Positions 25,001 through 36,825 of a stretch of DNA of 64,000 nucleotides are shown here, one piece after another. Position numbers and translations under genes: made by a program. The stretch covers positions 73,894,303-73,958,302 of the forward strand of contig CM026426.1 in the NCBI GenBank assembly GCA_014871385.1, given 5' to 3'. Source of the DNA: Ceratodon purpureus. Its lineage: Eukaryota; Streptophyta; Bryopsida; Pseudoditrichales; Ditrichaceae. The notes beneath the pieces are model-generated. The model ran no database searches, had not been told where the DNA came from, and saw only the letters and a program-made list of their open reading frames with translations. Every line of letters begins with the position of its first letter. Position 1 is the stretch's first letter.

Positions 25001-25713
25001 TTGAGAGAACAGAGTTTTTCTTCTGCTCCGATGATATTGAGCGCTGCGTGAAAGGCACAAGGCGCAAGTGGGTTGCACACTACTCCAAGGACCTCGAAGT
25101 GCCGCCGATTCCAGAGGTGTGGCCTGTAAAACTAGGTACTAACCTGAAGCTCACTGAGATCCTCGCCCTTGAAGCTGCAGGGTTCCAACTCCCGCCGAAG
25201 AAGCCAGTCTCCCCAAGACGTCTCTTCTCGTCTGCTCCTCCTCCTGCAAACCTTGCTTCGTTGCCGATTCCAGCACAAGCTGACCGCTATCCCGGTAAGC
25301 GAGATGGGAAGATGGTCAAACGCACAGCAACTCGACCTAACCCGGCGCAACGACTCTCCATGGGCTCCTCTCAGTCCTTCAAGGCTCGCCTCCGTTCCAT
25401 CACCATGATACCTCATCCAGGCCATGGTTGCATCATCGGGCTGGATTCGGGCGTTGCTCCAAACATCACACAGTACAACATCACCATCACCTCTTATCCG
25501 AGTTGCACTTGTCGAGCATTCAGGAAGACGATGACTAAGTTTCGAGGTAAGATACAGTTTTCATATTGTAAACATATTTATTACATCCTTTTAAAGGTCT
25601 GCAACCGTGATCCGGAGGCCGAGCTTTTCATCCATGCTCCTACCTTTAGTTTCAACGAAGTCAAGCTAGTCCTAGAGAGCGGAATCTTGACACACCCCTT
25701 GGCCAAAAAATAG
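22001..25713 (+). CDS. MULE-like transposase with GCM/WRKY-type zinc finger and SWIM finger, copy A (intact)
   Basis: Two exons, 22,001-24,121 and 24,229-25,713, joined by clear GT-AG borders, give 1,201 residues without interruption. Residues 250-375 hold a Cys/His cluster (CVNKEC, CKVC, then RACIHQGTHNHPV) like the WRKY/GCM1-type finger that precedes many MULE transposases. Residues 520-650 resemble the MULE DDE core: MFDHVKR, IASCDMQSEDTEAQ, GFMADNAQANWNAVR and CLFQW. Residues 1133-1152 are a SWIM finger (CTCRAF then CKH). MULE transposases cut and reinsert DNA in the nucleus. The N-terminal 200 residues match only paralogue B at 31.2 kb. It lies head to head with ParB-MTase A. I see no terminal inverted repeats around the pair. 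Intactness suggests recent activity or domestication. Confidence 0.75.
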
Positions 25714-26030
25714 GAGGCACTATACTATTATGGTCTCGAGTATGCATAGTGGACAGTGGTTCATGCGGATACTTAGCCTGAGGTGATTGAATTTTTCCTT
25801 GTACTGAGTCAGCAATACAAATCTCGTATTGCCTATTTCAATATAAAGGTTTTGTCATTCACAATGATTACATTGTGTTACAATAGCATTCATTTCAACA
25901 AGTGGCATGTGTTATTTATATCTGGCATAGTTGGACTGTACTAATTCCATGAATACATATAAATATAGATTTTATTCCTTGAACTTAATGCGTTTAGGTA
26001 TCCCCTTCGCATTTTCAGCACAATCACGAA
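25714..26030. other. 3' flank of SWIM-MULE A
   Basis: AT-rich, noncoding, presumably the 3' UTR and spacer. I see no terminal repeat matching the left side of locus A. Confidence 0.4.
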
Positions 26031-26423
26031 CTACCTCCGCACTACAGGACAAGCTACATTGACATTCATTGTTCGTCCCCCAATTGGCACTTGTCGTAGG
26101 CGGGGACGTTTCAACAATGGAATAGCTTCACTCTTTCCACGTAATGCCTCCCTAGAATAAGTCCCCGGTGGAATCTTCCCGACCTTGGAGTATGCATGAG
26201 GTGCCAAAGGGACAACCGGTTCCTCCAGGGGAACTACGAGAACACCTGGCTCTTCAACAGCCACTACGTCTCCTATCACATCTACTTTTACTTCCACGCC
26301 ATCATTTTCAAAATGCCCTTCATTGCACCCATTCAACTCCTCTTCCCCCTCGACCTCCACATACGGATGAAATGGGCCAACGACATCACCAAGTGAGATA
26401 GTGGTTTCCCCGGCAACTTCCAT
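26031..26423 (-). CDS. Hypothetical acidic/Val-rich protein, 130 codons
   Basis: An open frame on the minus strand with a Val- and Glu-rich N-terminal half (VVAVEEPGVLVVPLEEPVVP) and a basic C-terminal half (KSEAIPLLKRPRLRQVPIGG). No family recognised. It converges on SWIM-MULE A, and its codon composition is unlike the surrounding AT-rich DNA, which is why it is kept. It could also be a chance frame. Confidence 0.25.
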   Translation of the reverse strand: MEVAGETTISLGDVVGPFHPYVEVEGEEELNGCNEGHFENDGVEVKVDVIGDVVAVEEPGVLVVPLEEPVVPLAPHAYSKVGKIPPGTYSREALRGKSEAIPLLKRPRLRQVPIGGRTMNVNVACPVVRR

Positions 26424-26433
26424 ATCACAACAC

Positions 26434-26463
26434 GCTCTTCTTGAAACTTATTTCAAGAAGAGC
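26434..26463. repeat. Perfect hairpin, 13-bp arms, 4-base loop
   Basis: GCTCTTCTTGAAA at 26,434-26,446 and its exact complement at 26,451-26,463, separated by CTTA. It lies just upstream of the hypothetical minus-strand frame and could form a hairpin in DNA or RNA. Confidence 0.85.
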
Positions 26464-26639
26464 ACGAACAAAAAGGACGAGAGCTTCTACTGCCACTACT
26501 TAAATATCGAGGAGGTAGATGCTCGGCGCCCTCGAATAGTGGGATATATAAAAATGTTTAAATATTCTACCACTCCATGGCATGAACAGGTTTGTTATCA
26601 CTGTTTTGATTAATTTGTAGACAAAATACCCTAAACCAT

Positions 26640-27880
<1,241 letters not shown>

Positions 27881-28012
27881 CACCAAATCTCCGCTCGCCG
27901 CTCGCCGCACGCATACAAGCTACCCCCGAATCAGGTACAACCATATAGTTCTGTACCAAACAGCCGAAAGCAAGTCTAATCGCATAATAACAACAAAAGT
28001 TGGATGATAAAT

Positions 28013-28560
28013 TTTAAAACAAAGTAAAGCTCAAATCAGCAGTGAGGAAGTCGTTCTGTACAGAACGAAGTAGGCAACGCTAAATAACCGTGTAATTTTA
28101 GACGATTAATAAGGTAAATAAAATTCCGAACTTGCTTTAAATCATGGGCAACTTAGTCATTCTGTAAAGAACTACATGCATCAAGCTAATTTACTAAAAA
28201 ATGTAAATTCAAGAAATTAACATTCCCAGTTCACCGAACAGTCGAAACCAATTCAAATGGCTATAAAAAATAACAAGTAAGAGGATACTTTTAAAATAAA
28301 GTAGAGCTCAAATCAGCACCGAATAAGTCATTCGGTACAGAACAACCTAGACTAAGCTAAATGGCCGAGTTATTTGAAAAATCAATAAATGTGCAGAAAT
28401 TACCATTCCTTGTTTCAATCATGGGCCAGTGCGTCATTCTGTAAATAACTACATGCATCAAGCTAATTTATCAAAAAGTGTATTTTGAATAAAATCATAT
28501 TTCCATGGCTCAACCAAGGTTAATTTGTTCCAAATGATAAAATATAGGTCAAAGCAAATA
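28013..28560. repeat. Degenerate direct duplication, about 278-bp unit
   Basis: Two diverged copies start at 28,013 and 28,291. Shared blocks include AGCTCAAATCAGCA, then a GTTCTGTACAGAAC-like palindrome, then CTACATGCATCAAGCTAATT. Each copy thus carries its own GTAC palindrome. The duplication lies downstream of the truncated SWIM-MULE B exon. Confidence 0.75.
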
Positions 28561-28589
28561 GTCGATCTGTACCGAACCTAGAAATTTAG

Positions 28590-28665
28590 GGCATGGATTG
28601 AGGTCGTTCGGTACCGAACGGGTCAAATTAGGGCAAGAGATATAGGCGTTCGGTATCGAACGTCG
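28590..28665. repeat. Pair of GTAC/GTAT palindromes, locus B type
   Basis: CGTTCGGTACCGAACG near 28,605 and CGTTCGGTATCGAACG near 28,649 are the best-formed members of the dispersed palindrome family that surrounds locus B (27.95-36.82 kb, with outliers at 57.8-57.95 kb). Confidence 0.85.
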
Positions 28666-28729
28666 CATTTTAGGTCATTGAGAACATAAACATAAAATGG
28701 TAAGACAAAAGGTTATTGTGGTTATTTAC

Positions 28730-31180
28730 CTCTGAGACGTGAGATCCCCACTACTGAAACTTGAAATGCCAGAAGTTGATCCAGTCACAGAGCTCCTTCA
28801 ACGACCCTTTGGCAACAGCTCCAGACGAAAACCACCACGCCTTGATAGATGCCAAAGCTGCATCTGCGTCGGACTTCGATCGTGATTTCCGGTAGTCATG
28901 ACACAGCTTCAAATGGATTTGTTGCAATTCCGGTTTTATAAGCTGTTTCGTGTGACGGTCAAAAGTCATTGACCAATGGAATTGGCATGTTCGCTCCTTC
29001 CCCTCCATCTTCTCTTTCGGGTTCCCAGATCCGAATATCGTACGAACGGCGTTGAAGTTAGCCTGGGCAGAATCTGCCATAAACCCTTTAAAATTAACGT
29101 TTGTAACGCCATGCTGCTCGAGCGTATTCAACATGGATAACCACATCCTTTCCTGGGCCTCAGCTGATTCCGACTGCATATCGCAAACAGCGATCGTCAT
29201 GATTTTGCGGTAGTCTGGATCGTACACGTGGATGCCTAGTGTAGACCAGCCCTTCACTCGTTTGACGTGGTCGAACATCACCCATTCGTTCTCCAAGTCC
29301 CCTCTTGCTTGCATTCTCTTAACAAGGTCAACACCACTTCTAACTCCACATCTTGACATCTTAAATAGGTATACCAAGTCTTTGCCTTGCCCAGGGAAGA
29401 CGCTGTCATGAATGTAGTCATAAGTTGATGACTTCTTCAACTTCAAGATGTTGTCAATGTATCCCCCTTGACCACAGAAACTCCTAGCCTCAGCAATCAT
29501 GTTCCAAATGCTAGGAGTGCTAAGCTTTGCCCATTTATCAAAAATCTGTTTCAGTTCATCCTCCGTTAACTCTTTCCCTTCACAACTCTCATCAACAAGG
29601 CCCTTCAAAAGCAACTCTTGACCAACAGCCATCCCTATGGCACTAACCTTGGCATTTGGTGTGCGAGACACCTGATTGAAGACTTCATCTCGAATCAAAT
29701 CTAATGCCTCTCTACACTCCTTAGTTGCAACCGGGTGATTGTGATTGCCAAAATGAACAGCGGCTCTGGACATTGCAGGGTTCTTTAAAACGATGTAATA
29801 CATTTTACAGGAGCACAACTTCAGACAGGACGGAGCAGTTTTACAAAAACGACAAACAAGAGTCCACTTCCTAGGCATTTTTGGGTTAGGTCCTGGCGTA
29901 AGAACCTCAGGACTCGACCCTTCCCAATAAAGGTCATTGTAATCTCCAGTCCGTTTAATGTGTGGGCAGGTGTCATTCAAACACCGCAAATGTTCCAGAC
30001 ACTTCACATACTTGAATGATAACTGAGATTTAGGATCAGAAATATTCGTCGTTGCTGTCTCAGTTCAAGCATGACCGTCACTTCTACGATCCATCCCATC
30101 CAACAATCCAGCTCTTCCTTCTTTAACCGAAGGTAAATTGGGTAATTCAAAAATTACATTCCCATCAAACTTCACAGGAAGATACTTCACCTTGTGATGA
30201 GAAAACGAAGCGAGATCCGCTGACTTCAAATCACTCTTCGACATCCGTTGATTTCCAAGCGACACAATGGAATCATAGATGCTGACAAATGCCGACAGCG
30301 AGGTCTCTGACAGAAGTGCAGTAGTGGAACCCTTTTCATGACACTTAGTGACAGGTGTCGCTGCCACCGAGTTGGGTCTCTCCGAATCCGGAGAGAGACT
30401 GTTAGTGTAATCCGTAGAGGCGGAATTTGGGGTAGCATGAGATCGACTCCCGTCGACACCATCCTCGCTTGATATAGAAGGAATTCGATCAAAAGAGGGG
30501 GTATTCGGAATAGCGCCCTCTATAGAAACTGAACGTGACGTGTCAGAAGAAGGAGTCTCTGTTCTGGCGGAGTTCTTGGAATCCATTCGCCCTGTGTCCG
30601 ATGATGGAGTTTCGGAAATAAGAGACTTGGATAATGTATCTTCACTTACAAAGGAGTCATCATTGAAGCTTTCCGAAGACGGAGAGGACCAAATCTTTTG
30701 ACTGTCACTAATCTCTTTCTTCACTCTACCCTCCTTTACTGCAGATCGGACTACTGATGCATCCTCTTCATCGTCAGAACTTACAATATGAATAGCATTC
30801 TCAGGGCTTTCAATCACACTAGGCAGTCTATAAGAAAGAGGAGTGCGTGTAGTACGGCCTAGACCTGATAATGAATGAGGAGTTAGAGTGGATGACTGTG
30901 ACATATCATAAGAATGATGACCACCAATGATGGTATAGGACCCTGCACTGATCCTATAGGTGGTCCTGCCATCCAGAACTTGGGGCTTCTGATACACTGT
31001 TCGTACCACGGATCTAGCACTATCAAACTCTTCTTTCTCAACTATCAATGATGACTCTTGCAATTGAAATCGTAGACAAAGCATTCTCTCATCAACAACA
31101 ACAAATCCGTCATCTTCAACATGGAGTACAAAGGGAACAGAGGAAGACAGAAGACGGAAAGAAACAACTAATGAAGCCAT
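28730..31180 (-). pseudogene. SWIM-MULE copy B: first exon only, two in-frame stops
   Basis: Homologous to exon 1 of copy A along its whole length: the N-terminal VEDDGFVVVDERMLCLRFQL block, a Ser/Thr-rich middle, GMDRRSDGHA, the Cys/His finger ending AAVHFGNHNHPV, and the DDE-like core (MFDHVKR, VCDMQSESAEAQ, GFMADSAQANFNAVR, CQFHW). One stop (TGA) replaces a Trp that copy A has at DGHIW; a TAG replaces the Gln of the RQWGG motif near the exon end. A good donor follows at 28,729. The second exon with the SWIM finger is not found downstream, so this copy has lost about 40% of the protein. It lies head to head with ParB-MTase B. Ordinary decay is the simplest reading. Confidence 0.8.
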
Positions 31181-31989
31181 TGTGATACTTCGAATGATAG
31201 AATCAGTAGAGAGTCCTCTGGTTTTATGTAGTCTAAGAGTCTACCAAAAATGAACTGCAACATATTTAGACTAATGTTCAGATTGCCAGATAGGCAGAAC
31301 TGTCAGATCCTTGTATTAGAGGCGGTTGGTAGAAGGCGGCTATATGTCTCAAAACTGTCTAAACTATTCTATGTCCAAAAGCACGGACTCCATGGGCATT
31401 CTGTACAGAATGCCCTTTTCTCACGCGATAAGGATCGGCACAAAGTAAGTACTAGGTGGTCGTTCTGCACAGAATGGACTAGTCCACCTCAATATGAAAG
31501 CCATTAAGAGAGCGTCTTGTGTGGTCACATCCTTGACATTGGGGGAAAAAGTCTCTTCTAAATAGTGTAAATTATAATGATTATTTTTATAAGATAGTAT
31601 TTATATTACAAATGAAAATCCAACAATAGAAGGAATCTTATAATGACGTGGAGCAATATAAAGACAAAATATATATAGTCAGGAATCTATAATCTTGGAG
31701 TACGCCAAAAGGCATCTCCTGTTAAGGGCGACGCCGTCTTAGACTACACAAAATAAGCCAAACTATAATGTGGCATTTAACAACTGCATGCATTCTAATA
31801 TAGTGACAACGCTTTTAGAATAAACTTTAATTTGAAAACGTTTACTATTATCCTTTGGATCGCCGATGAATGATCGCCCATCTCATTTCTCATGCCAGCT
31901 AAGTCATCAGATAGAGCCTTACATAAGAAGCATGGTGTGGACAACAGTGTTGATCACATCAGGATCAGAGATTTAGAGGACTTAAAGAC
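31181..31989. promoter_or_regulatory. Divergent intergenic region of locus B
   Basis: About 800 bp between the start of SWIM-MULE B (minus) and the start of ParB-MTase B (plus). It contains two GTAC-type palindromes, ATTCTGTACAGAAT near 31,405 and a GTTCTGCACAGAAT relative near 31,468. There is no other gene. It is the structural counterpart of 21,576-22,000. Confidence 0.45.
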
Positions 31990-33059
31990 ATGGTCGAGAC
32001 GAGGGCAGTGAGAAGAGCGAAGGCGTTGTTAGAGGGCATTGAGAAGAGTCTTACGAGAGAAACCGTCTACTTGATTGATAGTGTGGGCAACTTAGAGTTT
32101 TATCAGCAGACATACAGACGGAGGGGGCAACGACGTTCTGGCACTTTACAGCAGGTAATGTCCTTCATTCATTGAGTTATCGACCTTGTATTAAAAATCT
32201 TATGATATTTTTGTTTTATCATTTCTTATTCTTATTGCTTTTGTGGAAATCATTTACGGAATTTCTTGCTTCCTCCAGATTCATTTTGAAACATATGGCT
32301 TCAGTGCATTTCGCCATTACCTTGGAGATTTCGTTTGAAGTTTTCATTATAGTAGTGATATGTCTTGCATCAATTGAGCTTCTGCGTATATGGAGACGTA
32401 TTTCTACGCAAATGCCTCCAGTAGGTCATGCCAATGAAATAGATAGTTCGGCAGAGGAGTCGTCAGATGAAGGTACCGTAAGAGAGCCAGATAGCGTTGA
32501 GAACGAACTGCCATCATATGATGAGACATATCAGATGTGGTGTGAATTCTATGATGCAATGGGCGACGAAGAATACGACAACCTCTGTAACCACCTAGAT
32601 AAGTGAGTAGGTGTCGACTGTCGATGGTAGATCGGGTATGATCAGAGTAGAATATTATGATTATAATAACTAGAGAATGGATGAACGTTATTCATTGGCT
32701 AGGGCAAAACCTAAGGGTTTGGGCGGCTGCTTAGAGATAGCTGTTAAGCTAGTCGTAGACTGCGCACGAGTATATCATATGCGAAGCACTTCAGTTCATT
32801 ACACATCAAGTGCCGTGGGAAAGTCGAAGTCATTGAGTTGGAGTACTCGGTGAGTTGGCTGTTCTTTTCGTTTTGCAATCCCATGTATTGTACAATGCTC
32901 TTGGATTTGTGGTCTACATCGTCTTCTCTGAGCAGTCTCTTCGTTTGTTCTTAGAAGTTGACTTGTGCAATTTAGAGAGTAGGAGAGCTTTAAGCTGCAA
33001 AGCTGTAAGGTCAGATATCGATATTGTGTTCAATTATGTTCCACAAAGTGACACTGTAT

Positions 33060-36000
33060 TATGTGTTCTGTACCGAACGCATTCCTTAGATCCGATTTTC
33101 AGGATTAAGTTTTAACTTGAATCGGAAGTCCCAGATGCGGAGTCCTTTCAGAATATGGTGGTTCCTAAACCATTATGTAATCTGTGATGTGTTGTTGGTT
33201 GCGAAAGTTCTTAAGTGGATATACGACATGCGAGTTCTTCTTAGTGACTAGTCTATGCTACTCAGAAATCGTGTTTGCTTTAGCCGTTCTGTGCCGAACA
33301 GTGAATGTCGACTTAGATCAGATTGTTGGGTGTAAATGTATTACTCGTCAACGTGGTATTCACAAGGTATTGATCAACACCTTGACAGTATTAAACACGT
33401 ATTCATTTTCAGTTTTCGATTGAATTAAGCTGCATCAATTGAGTAGTGACTCACTGTTCTGTACCGAACAGTACAAGTATATCTAATAGAAGATGGCACC
33501 ATGCTTCATTTCTTCACCTGTTCTGTACCGAACGGCACTTTCCGCGTCAATTTTATCTTATAAATACTCATTTATGGATATTAATTAGTCCGAATTAGTG
33601 GGTTCTCTGCCGAATACCACCTTTGTTGTCAATATGCTTTAAGTTTCTTCATTCAGTCAAACTTAGGCTGTGCTGAAAATGCAATTTTGTACCGAATTTA
33701 TCAATTTTGAGCGAATTAGCCATAGACATGGATTTTCAATGTTTTTTCAAATGCACATAGGAGAGCCGTTCTGTACCGAACAAGGCACTTTGATGCAATT
33801 CTTGGACCCGAAATCTAGCCCAATCAGACCATACGATTAACTATTTGCATAGTACACCTTAGGCTTAGCTGTCAAGAATTGGGAGACATTGATCAGTTCG
33901 TTGCCGAATGGATGTAAACCACATAATTGAAACTGATAGAAATGATTTTGATATGTTCCAGATAACAAGTCCGATGGCGCAGCAAGTGGGCTTTGACGAC
34001 AAGCTCGAGGCCTCTTCCTCAAATGGACTCTCCAATTCCAACTTTGGTAAGTATCGAATTTCATCAACTAAAACTGTTAGTACATTTTAAGTGGAATCAT
34101 TTTATATGTTCTGTACCGAACTAGACATAACTCTTCAATTGATGTCCTTCTTGTAAAGGGACTGCTCGAGCGGCCTTGACTACTGAAGACTATGCGGGTC
34201 TCGCCGCGCTAATTGTAGAACAAGTTGCAAGTATGAATTTTCAAGGCAAGAGTCATTCAACCTCTCTAACTAGCATATAGTAAACCCGAATGATGACATA
34301 CTTATTTTATTGTGGGCGTTATCGCAGGTGATCAGCACTCCCAGGATGGCGACGACAACGCAATGCAAGACTTAAATCACCCGGTCGTTTTCCAAGGTGA
34401 GTATGCATTTAAGTTCATCTACAAGAAATCTGGTGTTCGGCAACGAACATGCTCTGATCTATCAATTGGCTTATGTCGATATTTATATGTATGTGTAATA
34501 TCAGTTGGCATTTTGTATTCCTTTGATACAAATTTCAATGGTAATGGCGATCCGAATGAGGACACAGATTCGGGAATGGACAATCACCGTGGAGAAGATT
34601 CGGATGCTGAGATTGACGACGGTGAACAAAGCGATCCTGAAGGGCCAAATTCACAAGAGGAGATACCCGAGGCAGGAGAGGATGATGACGAGATCCGTTC
34701 GGACACAGAAGAGGTCCCCAAGGAACAAAGGTTGGACCCCAGAGAAGAATACGACATGATAGTCGCGCATCGGAAAACCCGGGTAAACTCCATCCAGATT
34801 CTCAAAAGGCTAGAGATGTTCCCCAATGGCAAGGCTCAAATGCACATTCCACTTTGTAGAATGCGAAAATTGCAAGTCGTCACACCCGAGTTGGAGAATG
34901 ACGTTGCGAAGATGCAAGCGGAGTTTTCACATGGGTACCGAGATGGAGCTTCAGTTTTTTATGTCTCCACCACCAATTTCCAGGGGCAGGAGAAAATCGT
35001 GACGGAGGCCGAACGAGCCAAGTGGAGCACACATTGGCGCACAAGGGACCGGGAGTTTGAGGAATTTCTGAGTGGAGATCCTGAGCTTGCACCACTAAAA
35101 AATAAATATTTTTATGTTTGGGACGGGAACCATCGTCTGGTTGCCTGGTATGAGTTCATTCGAAAATCGCATAAACAAGACTTGGAGTGGCACTACAAGG
35201 TCCGTTCAATAGTGCTAAGGACTGCAAAAGATGTTACAGATGTCCTCACCGCGATGCATGACATCAACAAGTCGAATGAAAAGAGTCATGTCAAGCAGAA
35301 CCTCGTCCATACTTTGCATCGCATGCAAAAATTGGCCAGCTTTCACTTGAGAAGTTTAAGGATATTCTCACTTCCGAGGAGATGGCTGCGGCAAAGAAGC
35401 AACAGGACGTACCTCTCGAGAAGAGGCTGTGGTATCCTCTGTCTCGAGCAAAAATTTTAGACTAAATCTACAGCGTAAGTGCTTACCTGATTTTCACTTT
35501 ATGTAAACATAAATTCTAGTTATCCGAAATCTGAAAATATTCGTATGTTTGTTATTTCAGCAAGACATCATGGAAGCCGGTGATGAGGGACAACGAAGGT
35601 ACGAGGAAGAGACTCATCGTCGTAAGCGAACTGCTGAGGGATTGAATGCTGCAATTAATGGAGCTATGGAGTCCTAAAGAAAGGCTCTGACAGCACCCTT
35701 CACAAAATTTCTAGCTATCGCCAACCCGGCGAATGGAAAGAATTTTCTACCTGAGGTAATAGCTCTATCATCCTTGTTAGAACTTGATTCATATGACTTA
35801 TCCGCGCCTCTTATGTGAATATGAGTCAAACGGTAGGCATATGATGGGTGGTCTGTGCCGAATGGGCTTCATGCCTCTAATTAAAATTTGTTAAACCTTC
35901 TTGGTTTAATTTCTGGTCAGGCTATGAGTATGGAAGTCACACCAGAAATTAAACCAAGAAGCCATTGAAGTTGGTGTGACTTCCTTAATCTGTTTTTAAA

Positions 36001-36825
36001 AATTCTGTTAAGAGTTAGACCCAGCATTTACATGCAGAATATGGCTCATGCCAAGAACTAACTAACTTGACAGTAGTTATTTTCCTTGATTCGGTGCGGG
36101 TTTATATTGAGACTTCCCATATAAATTTAATTGACTATTACCTCCCCTGCATATTGATTGCGAGGTTATAAACTTTCTCGTCGCTATCATCCTGATCTGT
36201 GCCGAACGACCTTGTTAGTACTAATTTGTTTTCATTTTACAATCATACCGAAGGAAACAAATTATCGTAACAGAGGAAAGAATGAACGTAGGTCTTGTAT
36301 AGTTTGGTCCTAATTTGTAAAGGTCTCGAATCACCCTATGTCGTTTGAACTTGGTGCATGAGTTAGTTTACTTAAAAATAATTCAAGAATCATAATGTCC
36401 GATGTCTTTAAATGAGTAACTGTGATCTCGGCTGCATCATTTTGATTACATGTGCGTGTGTGCTAGGTAACTCTACTTCCGAGAACTAGCGTGCATTAAG
36501 TAATCAGTTTAGAGTTCGTCTATTCATGAAGTGACTGTTCTGTGCCGAACGACCTCGTAGGCTCTAATTCAGACCCTTGCCGAACGACTTTGTAGTTCAG
36601 TCGCAACTCTGAATTTCTATAATTTGTTCTCACATATGTCCGTAACTCTTGAAATATACAAAGGACAGTTGTGATTATTAACATCACTACGGCTTTCAGT
36701 AGAGTCATCTCATTCGCTATTCGGCACCGAACTGGATCTCTGAATCTGATTTAGGAACCGACTGTACTGACTAACTTCACTTTGGTAGTCAGTTGAGTCA
36801 TGACATTCGAAGTTCGGCACCGAAC
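33060..36825. repeat. Dispersed GTAC palindromes in introns of ParB-MTase B (about 12 copies)
   Basis: Copies of GTTCTGTACCGAAC / GTTCGGCACCGAAC and close variants lie near 33,066, 33,287, 33,460, 33,522, 33,769, 34,112, 34,436, 35,850, 36,198, 36,537, 36,720 and 36,811. They have no fixed spacing. All fall between the predicted exons. Similar words occur upstream at 27.95-28.65 and 31.40-31.47 kb. Confidence 0.8.
35897..35984. repeat. Two interlocked perfect inverted repeats (pseudoknot-like layout)
   Basis: Arms of 21 bp at 35,897-35,917 and 35,941-35,961 are exact complements. Arms of 12 bp at 35,932-35,943 (GGAAGTCACACC) and 35,973-35,984 (GGTGTGACTTCC) are also exact complements. The order a-b-a'-b' means the two stems interlock, and they share three bases. 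It lies within an intron of ParB-MTase B. Confidence 0.88.

Noticed and set aside
13749-26030. Terminal inverted repeats bounding locus A as one MULE
   Set aside because: I compared the two outer flanks and the matching flanks of locus B by eye and found no convincing shared or inverted ends.
32172-32606. Separate small membrane-protein gene
   Set aside because: The hydrophobic start comes from intron sequence; the acidic part ends at a good donor and fits better as an exon of ParB-MTase B.
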